A stretch of 16,914 nucleotides of DNA from DATGLE01 sp035294325 (GTDB taxonomy: Bacteria > Chloroflexota > Ktedonobacteria > Ktedonobacterales > Ktedonobacteraceae). The translations under genes were made by a program, and so were the position numbers. Location: positions 1-16,914 of the forward strand of contig DATGLE010000230.1 in NCBI GenBank assembly GCA_035294325.1, given 5' to 3'. The notes beneath the pieces were generated by a model. That model saw nothing but the letters and a program-made list of their open reading frames with translations, searched no databases and was not told the DNA's origin. Shown here piece by piece: positions 1 through 4,909 of this stretch. The stretch's first letter is position 1. Each line of letters starts with the position of its first letter.

Positions 1-759
1 GTGCGCTACCACCTCTCGCGGCCCCTGCGCATCCACGGCCATGTGCACTCCCAGCGCGAAGAGACCGAGCAGATCCTGGCCCTGCTGCGCCGCGTGAGCC
101 TGACCCCCGCCGAGCAGTTCATCCAGAAGTATCCCCACCAGCTCTCCGGCGGCCAGCGCCAGCGTGTCGCCATCGCCCGCTCGCTGGCGGCCCACCCCGA
201 GGTACTGCTGGCCGATGAACCGGTCTCCATGCTCGATGTCTCCATCCGCCTGGATGTGCTCAACCTGCTCTTAGACCTCAAGGAGCAGGAGCACCTGGCG
301 CTGCTGTTCATCACCCACGACATCGCCAGTGCGCGCTACTTTGCCGAGGAGACCCTGGTGATGTATGCCGGGCAGATGGTGGAGGGCGGCCCCAGCGAGG
401 AGGTGATCCAGCGGCCCAAACATCCCTACACCCAGCTCTTGCTCTCGGCGGCCCCCGATCCCGAGCGCATGGCGCAGGGAGCGGGAGCCGAGGCGCTGCC
501 GGCGCGCGGGGAGATCCCCTCTTTGATCCGTCCGCCCTCGGGCTGTCGCTTCCACCCGCGCTGCCCCCATGCCATGCCCATCTGCCGCGAGCGCTTTCCG
601 GGGCGCACCGAACTGGGTCAGGGCCACTGGACCCATTGTTTCCTCTATGGCGAGGGCAATACCGCCGCCTCCGCGCAGTCTTCCCAAAAGACGCCAGCAC
701 AACCTGCGGCGAATAGCGCCGGAGATCATCCCGGCCAGCAAAAACAGGAGCAGGCATGA
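1..759 (+). CDS. Oligopeptide/dipeptide-type ABC transporter ATPase, 5'-truncated by window edge
   Basis: This is the C-terminal 252 residues of an ABC ATPase of the Opp/Dpp family, the cytoplasmic motor of an importer. The frame is open to the window edge, so the GTG at position 1 is not the start, and Walker A lies outside the window. Visible motifs are the signature LSGGQ (48-52), Walker B LLADEP (69-74), the D-loop with D79, and the switch histidine H106 in FITHD. The C-terminal oligo_HPY-type extension follows, with C182, C188, C195 and C213; such cysteines are typical of Dpp/Opp ATPases and may bind a metal cluster. A low-complexity Ala/Gln tail ends the protein. Its stop overlaps the start of the GH1 gene by 4 nt. 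In thermophiles, peptide-family importers often carry cello-oligosaccharides, so the substrate here may be a beta-glucoside rather than a peptide (inference). Confidence 0.93.
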   Translation: MRYHLSRPLRIHGHVHSQREETEQILALLRRVSLTPAEQFIQKYPHQLSGGQRQRVAIARSLAAHPEVLLADEPVSMLDVSIRLDVLNLLLDLKEQEHLALLFITHDIASARYFAEETLVMYAGQMVEGGPSEEVIQRPKHPYTQLLLSAAPDPERMAQGAGAEALPARGEIPSLIRPPSGCRFHPRCPHAMPICRERFPGRTELGQGHWTHCFLYGEGNTAASAQSSQKTPAQPAANSAGDHPGQQKQEQA

Positions 760-2159
760 ACATCATCGAACAGCCACAATCGCGGACCGACACAGATATG
801 GCTGACCTCGCGGCAGCCTTCCCGCCGGATTTCCTCTGGGGAACCGCTACCGCAGCGTATCAGGTCGAGGGCGCGACGCGCGAAGATGGGCGCGGCCCGT
901 CCATCTGGGATCAGTTTGCCGCGACGCCCGGCAAGACCTATCACGGCGATTCGGGGGATATCGCCGACGACCACTATCACACCATGCCACAGGACGTGGC
1001 ATTGATGGCGCAACTCGGTATGGGAGCCTATCGCTTCTCTATCGCATGGCCGCGCATTCTTCCCGATGGGAAGGGTACGGTCAATGCGCGCGGCCTCGAC
1101 TTCTATGATCGGCTCGTAGATACTCTGTTAGCCCATCGGATCACGCCCTTCGCTACTCTCTACCACTGGGACTTGCCGCTCGCCCTACAGCAAGATGGAG
1201 GCTGGCTCAACCGCGATACCGCCAGCGCCTTCGCCGATTACGCGGAAATCGTCGCGCGGCGCCTGGGGGATCGCGTCGCCGGCTGGATCACGCAGAACGA
1301 ACCCTGGTGCAGCGCTTTTCTCGGGCATGGCATCGGTATCCACGCGCCCGGCCTGCACGATCTGCAAGCCGCTGTAAATGCCGGGCATCACATATTGCTC
1401 TCACATGGACTGGCTGTGCCACGGCTGCGCGCCGCCAGCGCGCCGACAGCGCAGGTAGGCATTACGCTCAACTTCACTCCGGTCTACCCTGCCGACGAGA
1501 GCGAGGAGACGCAGCACTGCGTGGAGCGTTCGGATATGTTCGCCAATCGCTGGTTCCTTGATCCGCTCTATCGCGGCAGCTATCCGGAGGGCCTTTTTGA
1601 GAATCTGGGAGCCAAAGCCCCGGCAATCCAGGACGGCGACCTCGCGGCCATCGCGGTTCCTATCGACTTTCTCGGCGTGAACAATTACTCGCGCTCGGTT
1701 GTGCGTGGCGATGCCACAACCACCGCGCTGCTCGGCTGTGAAATCATCACCTCCGTTCCCGGGGCACGCTACACGGCAATGGGCTGGGAGGTCTACCCAC
1801 AGGCGCTCACCGACCTGATCGTGCGCCTGCACCGCGAGTATCACGTACCGGCACTCTTCATAACCGAGAACGGAGCCGCCTTCGCCGATGAATGGAACGG
1901 CGATAGCCTCGTCAGCGATCCGCAGCGCGTCGAGTACCTGCGCGAGCACATCCAGGCAGCGGCGCAGGCGCTGCAACAGGGCGCGCCACTGCGCGGCTAC
2001 TTCGTCTGGTCGCTGCTGGATAACTTTGAGTGGGCCGAAGGATATAGTAAGCGTTTCGGCATCGTCTATGTGGATTACGCAACGCAGCGCCGCATCATCA
2101 AAGAGAGCGGCCACTGGTACAGTCGTTTCATCGCGGCTTTTCGCCAGGCGCACGCATGA
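756..2159 (+). CDS. Glycoside hydrolase family 1 beta-glucosidase
   Basis: A retaining GH1 enzyme of 467 residues, normal for the family, with no signal peptide and so cytoplasmic. It should release glucose (or galactose) from the non-reducing end of beta-glucosides imported by the upstream transporter. Seen in the sequence: the N-terminal GH1 signature FLWGTATAAYQVEG (26-39), YHWDLP with H137, the acid/base E182 in TQNEPW (most relatives have Leu, Phe or Met at the Gln position), the nucleophile E371 in FITENGAA, and the -1 subsite pair E425-W426 in WSLLDNFEW. The ATG at 756 overlaps the upstream stop as ATGA and has AGGAG at 746-750 five bases before it, so the two genes are translationally coupled. 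The in-frame ATG at 798 has no Shine-Dalgarno. Exact substrate preference cannot be read from sequence. A weak 5-bp hairpin (2162-2178) without a T-tract follows the stop. Confidence 0.96.
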   Translation: MNIIEQPQSRTDTDMADLAAAFPPDFLWGTATAAYQVEGATREDGRGPSIWDQFAATPGKTYHGDSGDIADDHYHTMPQDVALMAQLGMGAYRFSIAWPRILPDGKGTVNARGLDFYDRLVDTLLAHRITPFATLYHWDLPLALQQDGGWLNRDTASAFADYAEIVARRLGDRVAGWITQNEPWCSAFLGHGIGIHAPGLHDLQAAVNAGHHILLSHGLAVPRLRAASAPTAQVGITLNFTPVYPADESEETQHCVERSDMFANRWFLDPLYRGSYPEGLFENLGAKAPAIQDGDLAAIAVPIDFLGVNNYSRSVVRGDATTTALLGCEIITSVPGARYTAMGWEVYPQALTDLIVRLHREYHVPALFITENGAAFADEWNGDSLVSDPQRVEYLREHIQAAAQALQQGAPLRGYFVWSLLDNFEWAEGYSKRFGIVYVDYATQRRIIKESGHWYSRFIAAFRQAHA

Positions 2160-2188
2160 CCGGGCATCCTGCCTGCCCAATAAAACCA

Positions 2189-2217
2189 TTGACATGCATA
2201 CGCTACTGATATATCCT
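2189..2217 (+). promoter_or_regulatory. Sigma-70-type promoter for the Rrf2-RR-cysK operon
   Basis: A perfect -35 TTGACA (2189-2194) is followed after 17 nt by TATCCT (2212-2217), a 4/6 match to the -10 consensus. An alternative reading is an extended -10, TGATATATC (2207-2215), with shorter spacing. It is the only good promoter between the GH1 stop and the Rrf2 start and would give a leader of about 50 nt. It shares TTGACATG and TATCACTT with the rpoB promoter at 4335. Confidence 0.65.
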
Positions 2218-2228
2218 ATCACTTAGGA
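2214..2228 (+). promoter_or_regulatory. Dyad over the -10/start region, candidate Rrf2 operator
   Basis: An exact inverted repeat TCCTA-tcact-TAGGA begins inside the -10 and covers the probable transcription start. A protein bound here would block RNA polymerase. Rrf2 regulators commonly repress their own operon from such dyads, so autoregulation is the simplest reading (inference). The 5-bp arms are short, so chance is possible. Confidence 0.4.
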
Positions 2229-2274
2229 AAAAAGGAGAGTATCAAATCACGTTGCCCGGCGAAAGGTCCCAGCG

Positions 2275-2712
2275 ATGAAGCTTACAATGAAGGGAGATTA
2301 CGGCCTGCGAGCAATGCTCGACATGGCCGCTTATTACGGGCAAGGGCCAATTGAAAGTGCAGATATTGCGAGCCGGCAATACATTCCAGAGCAATACCTC
2401 GACCAGATCCTCATGGTATTGCGGAAAGAAGGTCTGGTAAAGAGCATCCGGGGACCTAAGGGCGGGCATATGCTGGCAAAACCACCCGATCAGATTACGA
2501 TGGCCCAGGTTATGCAGGCATTGGAGGGCTACGTGCCGCCAATGGAATGCCTGCCCAATCCAGATTTTTGCAAGCTCTCTCCTGGATGTGCTTTGCGGGA
2601 AGTCTGGCAGAAGATAGATGTCATCACCCAGCAGATCCTTGCCACTACGACGATAGAAGAGTTAGCGCAACGTCATCGCACGGGCAGCACGGAGACGATG
2701 TACTATATATAG
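2275..2712 (+). CDS. Rrf2-family transcriptional regulator with three-cysteine (Fe-S type) motif
   Basis: A 145-residue Rrf2 regulator. The N-terminal winged helix starts MKLTMKGDYGLRAMLDMA, very close to the family consensus, and the wing shows RGPKGGHMLAKP (59-70). Cysteines C92, C99 and C105 form C-x6-C-x5-C, close to the C-x5-C-x5-C of IscR and the similar cluster-binding set of NsrR, so an iron-sulfur cofactor sensing iron, redox or NO is plausible. CymR, the Rrf2 regulator of cysteine metabolism that pairs with CysK in Bacillus, lacks this triad. The ATG is supported by AAAGG (2262-2266) eight bases upstream; a stronger GGAGAG at 2234 lies too far away. The next genes are a response regulator and a cysteine synthase, which suggests control of cysteine or Fe-S supply. 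The target genes are not visible. Confidence 0.9.
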   Translation: MKLTMKGDYGLRAMLDMAAYYGQGPIESADIASRQYIPEQYLDQILMVLRKEGLVKSIRGPKGGHMLAKPPDQITMAQVMQALEGYVPPMECLPNPDFCKLSPGCALREVWQKIDVITQQILATTTIEELAQRHRTGSTETMYYI

Positions 2713-2764
2713 CCGTGGCATGAAGTGGTAATGAGCGAAGAGTTACGCAAGGGGGATAGGAGAC

Positions 2765-3166
2765 GTGGCCGATATAGCAGGTGTAGGCGAGCAGAAACTG
2801 ATAGCCATCGTCGAGGACGATCCTCGCTTAGCCAATATGTTCCGCGATGTCCTGGGATGTTTTGGCAACTGGCGGCTCTGCATCTTCACGGATGGACAGT
2901 CCGCAAAAGATCAATTACCGAATTTAGGAGCGCATCTGATTCTGCTGGACGTGGGATTACCCAATCTGGATGGAGCCTCCCTCTACAAAATCTTACAGGG
3001 GCATAGTAATACGAAGGATATCCCTATTATTGTGATTACTGGCAGCCACGATTGGGAGCTTCATCGTCAGGGCTTAAAAGCGGGGCTGCTGCTGCGCAAG
3101 CCCTTCAATGTACAGGAGCTGGTCAGCATTATCAGGGCATTGCTACCGGAAGAGAGGGAAGGCTAA
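2765..3166 (+). CDS. Single-domain response regulator (CheY-like receiver)
   Basis: A 133-residue receiver domain with no output domain, so it presumably acts by protein contact or as a phosphorelay step. The acidic pocket is E17-D18-D19, the phosphoacceptor is D62 in LILLDVGLPNLDG, the switch threonine is T92 in IIVITGS, and the conserved lysine is K112 in RKPF. The segment before K112 reads AGLLLRKPF, where relatives usually have a loop such as AGADDYLxKPF, so alpha4-beta5 is shortened by about three residues. The start is GTG at 2765; a stop at 2732 and no other start codon in between leave no alternative. The Shine-Dalgarno is awkward: GGAG (2759-2762) is only two bases away and GGGGG (2751-2755) nine. 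No histidine kinase is in the window. The cysteine synthase starts 6 nt after its stop. Confidence 0.88.
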   Translation: MADIAGVGEQKLIAIVEDDPRLANMFRDVLGCFGNWRLCIFTDGQSAKDQLPNLGAHLILLDVGLPNLDGASLYKILQGHSNTKDIPIIVITGSHDWELHRQGLKAGLLLRKPFNVQELVSIIRALLPEEREG

Positions 3167-3172
3167 CGCGCT

Positions 3173-4117
3173 ATGGCCCGTTGGGCAAAGGATGTGACCG
3201 AGCTGGTCGGCCACACGCCCCTGGTTGAACTGAGGCGTTTCGCCGGCACCAGTGGCGCGACGCTGCTGGCAAAGCTGGAGATGTTCAGTCCGGGGGGAAG
3301 CTTGAAGGACCGCGTGGCCTTGCAGATGGTCCGAGAAGCCGAAGCCCAGGGACTACTACGCACCGGCAGCATTATTACCGAACCCACGAGCGGCAATATG
3401 GGTATCGCTCTCGCCTGCATTGCGGCCGCGCGCGGCTATCGCTGCATCCTGGCAATGCCCGATACGGTGAGCGTTGAGCGGCGCCTGCTCTTGCAACGGC
3501 TCGGCGCGGAGCTTGTGCTAACGCCGGGCAATCAGGGTATGCGCGGCGCGATCAATAAAGTTACCGAGTTGCGCACCACGCTGCCCAACGTCTGGTACCC
3601 CCAGCAATTCTATAACCAGGCGAACCCGCGTGCGCATCGCGAGACCACCGCGGAGGAGATCTGGGAGGAGACCGGAGGCGCCGTTGATATGGTAGTGATC
3701 GGCGTCGGCACCGGGGGTACGCTCACGGGCGTCGCCGAGGGGTTGCGCGCCCACAAGCCATCGCTGGAAGTGATCGCCGTCGAACCGGCTTCCTGCGCCG
3801 TGCTTTCCGGCGGAAGGCCGGGGCCGCATCGCATCGAGGGACTGGGCGCGGGCTTCCTGCCCGATACCCTGCGCGTCGACCTCATCGACCATGTTATCGC
3901 GGTAACGGACCACGATGCCGTTGCCACCGCCATTCAGATCATGAAGGAAGAGGGCCTCTCGGTCGGTATCAGCAGCGGGGCCGTGGCCTGGGCCGCCTTG
4001 CAGGAGGCGCGCAAAGAACAGAATCGAGGTAAGGTCATTGTCACTGTCTTCCCCAGCGCCGCCGAGCGCTATCTGCATACGATCCTCTTCGAAGATCTGC
4101 GCGGAAAACTGCGCTAA
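3173..4117 (+). CDS. cysK: Cysteine synthase A (O-acetylserine sulfhydrylase), PLP enzyme
   Basis: Converts O-acetylserine and sulfide to cysteine in the cytoplasm. At 314 residues it has the CysK length. The PLP lysine is K45 in PGGSLKDR, the substrate loop is TSGNMG (72-77), the phosphate-binding loop is GTGGT, and GISSGA is present; EGLGAGF and GPHRIEG resemble CysK more than CysM. Two positions differ from the usual pattern: Met76 replaces the Thr of TSGNTG, and P294-S-A-A-E-R-Y replaces PSSGERY. Both lie at the active site, so donor or acceptor preference may differ; O-phosphoserine or homoserine-type substrates cannot be excluded. The ATG follows the response-regulator stop by 6 nt, with GGGAAGG (3156-3162) ten bases upstream, so the genes are one operon. 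A terminator follows at 4155. Confidence 0.9.
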   Translation: MARWAKDVTELVGHTPLVELRRFAGTSGATLLAKLEMFSPGGSLKDRVALQMVREAEAQGLLRTGSIITEPTSGNMGIALACIAAARGYRCILAMPDTVSVERRLLLQRLGAELVLTPGNQGMRGAINKVTELRTTLPNVWYPQQFYNQANPRAHRETTAEEIWEETGGAVDMVVIGVGTGGTLTGVAEGLRAHKPSLEVIAVEPASCAVLSGGRPGPHRIEGLGAGFLPDTLRVDLIDHVIAVTDHDAVATAIQIMKEEGLSVGISSGAVAWAALQEARKEQNRGKVIVTVFPSAAERYLHTILFEDLRGKLR

Positions 4118-4154
4118 GCAGGTTTGTTAAGGGCAGCCGCGCCTGACCTGGGGC

Positions 4155-4183
4155 GCGGGGCGCAGCCCCGCTTTTCTCTCTTC
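4155..4183 (+). terminator. Intrinsic terminator after cysK
   Basis: A perfect 7-bp GC stem, GCGGGGC (4155-4161) and GCCCCGC (4165-4171) with a GCA loop, runs into TTTTCTCTCTTC. It lies 37 nt after the cysK stop and separates the cysK operon from the rpoB promoter. Confidence 0.8.
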
Positions 4184-4265
4184 TACGCGCCCCGGCGGCG
4201 CGTAAAGAAAAAGAGTTTTTGCGAGGACGCCCCTCACTCCGGCAAGGAGGCAAAGCCTCCCTGCC
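4184..4265 (+). repeat. Two further dyads in the cysK-rpoB spacer
   Basis: The stem TACGCGCC (4184-4191) pairs perfectly with GGCGCGTA (4197-4204). A second stem, 4241-4251 with 4255-4265, has 10 of 11 pairs and an AAA loop. With the terminator at 4155 this makes three hairpins in 110 nt. A TTTTT lies 11 nt after the first of these two stems, so it could be a backup terminator. The second has no T-tract and may be a dispersed intergenic repeat. No gene is seen between 4118 and 4334. Confidence 0.5.
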
Positions 4266-4334
4266 CCTTTCGGGAATAAAAGCGCGCCACCGGGCGTTTA
4301 ATATTACGAAACTGCCATCAATTGGACAAAAGTA

Positions 4335-4363
4335 TTGACATGTTTTTACAAAGGTAGTATACT
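4335..4363 (+). promoter_or_regulatory. Near-consensus sigma-70 promoter for rpoB-rpoC
   Basis: TTGACA (4335-4340), exactly 17 nt, then TATACT (4358-4363). The surrounding 4310-4380 stretch is AT-rich, unlike the GC-rich spacer before it. Transcription should begin near 4368-4372, giving an rpoB leader of about 540 nt. TATCACTT follows the -10 directly, as in the promoter at 2189. Confidence 0.85.
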
Positions 4364-4613
4364 TATCACTTGCCAGCGTATGTATACTAGTAACAGTGGT
4401 GTTAATCCGCGCCACAGAGAACGAGCAGAGGCTGAGAGGCAAAGCGCTTACATTACAATCTCTCCCCATCAGGAAACTGCATGCGTCATACAGACTACAT
4501 TATAAGGATACCGTATTGTTGAACAGAGCGCATGCGTTCGGTATGCCACAATGGGTAGGACTGCAAGCTGAGAACACTGCATGATTCAATTTGACCCCGA
4601 GCAGGGAAATTGG

Positions 4614-4670
4614 ATGGTGCAGCGCTTTCTGTTGTCTCTATTTTTGCCTCTGTTACGTTTATTGCTGTGA
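4614..4670 (+). CDS. Candidate Leu-rich leader peptide upstream of rpoB
   Basis: An 18-codon ORF, MVQRFLLSLFLPLLRLLL, with nine leucines among its last 13 residues. The Leu codons include TTA twice and CTA once, expected to be rare in a GC-rich genome. AGGGA (4603-4607) sits six bases before the ATG; an upstream in-frame ATG at 4581 would give 29 residues but has a poorer Shine-Dalgarno. The TGA stop (4668-4670) overlaps the Shine-Dalgarno of the next small ORF. The region is U-rich, which by itself favours Leu and Phe codons, so a chance ORF or a short hydrophobic peptide is possible. No homologue is known to me. Confidence 0.3.
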   Translation: MVQRFLLSLFLPLLRLLL

Positions 4671-4680
4671 GGATAGATTG

Positions 4681-4779
4681 ATGTGCAGGAAAGTGGGACG
4701 ATTGGCAGACACCGTGTATGGTCGAGGAGTAGGAGTAACCGCTTATTGCGTTTGCGAGCGGTTACTTTTCTTGTCATAG
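4681..4779 (+). CDS. Candidate second leader ORF, read through the rpoB-leader terminator
   Basis: A 32-residue ORF (begins MCRKVGRLADTV) with GAGGA (4669-4673) seven bases before its ATG. It starts 10 nt after the Leu-rich ORF stops, a spacing suited to re-initiation. Its codons cover the whole terminator stem and T-tract, and the TAG lies 12 nt after the stem. A ribosome on this ORF would keep the terminator from folding. A GTG at 4683 in another frame uses the same Shine-Dalgarno and stays open to 4919, overlapping the rpoB start, so the true frame is uncertain. The peptide resembles nothing I know. Confidence 0.3.
   Translation: MCRKVGRLADTVYGRGVGVTAYCVCERLLFLS
4731..4771 (+). terminator. 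Intrinsic terminator / attenuator inside the rpoB leader
   Basis: GTAACCGCT (4735-4743) pairs perfectly with AGCGGTTAC (4757-4765), and outer A-U and G-U pairs extend the stem to 4731-4769. The T-tract TTTTCTT (4766-4772) follows at once. It lies about 360 nt after the promoter and 140 nt before rpoB, so full termination would silence rpoB-rpoC; it must be conditional. A near-copy of the right arm, AGCGCTTAC (4443-4451, one mismatch), could compete for the left arm as an antiterminator, but it is 290 nt away and this is speculative. Confidence 0.65.
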
Positions 4780-4869
4780 ACCGTTTCACAAACCAGGCAT
4801 TATCAGGCAAGTATCTGATTTTTCCGTTTTTCCGTTACGCAGAGAGGCACAGCTTGCGTGTCTCTCGGC

Positions 4870-4899
4870 TTCCTCTATGGATGATCCAGGTGAGAGGAG
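4870..4899 (+). promoter_or_regulatory. Stem that can mask the rpoB Shine-Dalgarno
   Basis: TTCCTCT (4870-4876) can pair with AGAGGAG (4893-4899), seven pairs including one G-U, around a 16-nt loop. The right arm is the rpoB Shine-Dalgarno. TCTCTC at 4861-4866, part of the preceding hairpin (4842-4866), can also pair with GAGAG of the Shine-Dalgarno, so alternative folds exist. Confidence 0.4.
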
Positions 4900-4909
4900 A
4901 TTACCACAC

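Larger units (their letters stand above)
4370..4909 (+). promoter_or_regulatory. Long rpoB 5' leader
   Basis: About 540 nt between the promoter and the rpoB start, more AT-rich than the flanking genes. No RNA gene, recognised riboswitch or long gene is seen. It holds a small hairpin (4530-4546), two tandem small ORFs (4614-4670, 4681-4779), an intrinsic terminator (4731-4771), a 9-bp hairpin (4842-4866; GAGAGGCAC with GTGTCTCTC) and a stem over the rpoB Shine-Dalgarno (4870-4899). The order of these parts suggests attenuation of rpoB (inference). Confidence 0.6.

Noticed and set aside
2252..2278. 8-codon TTG ORF ending as ATGA on the Rrf2 start
   Set aside because: The only strong Shine-Dalgarno (GGAGAG, 2234-2239) is about 13 nt away, and TTG plus ATGA overlap can arise by chance in so short a frame.
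4430..4442. GCTGAGAGG in the rpoB leader, reminiscent of a TPP riboswitch
   Set aside because: The second conserved THI-box half with its characteristic CTGAT and AGGGA-type elements is missing downstream.
4396..4584. 62-codon GTG-started ORF at the beginning of the rpoB leader
   Set aside because: No Shine-Dalgarno, no recognisable protein features, and an atypical composition; probably chance.
4691..4728. tRNA-Leu-like stretch (GATTGGCAGACACC resembles a D arm)
   Set aside because: No matching acceptor stem, anticodon arm or T arm with TTCGA is present around it; it lies within the candidate second leader ORF.
4877..4909. Upstream ATG 4877 as the rpoB start
   Set aside because: No Shine-Dalgarno, and the added residues are not part of the conserved RpoB N-terminus; ATG 4910 has GGAG at proper spacing.
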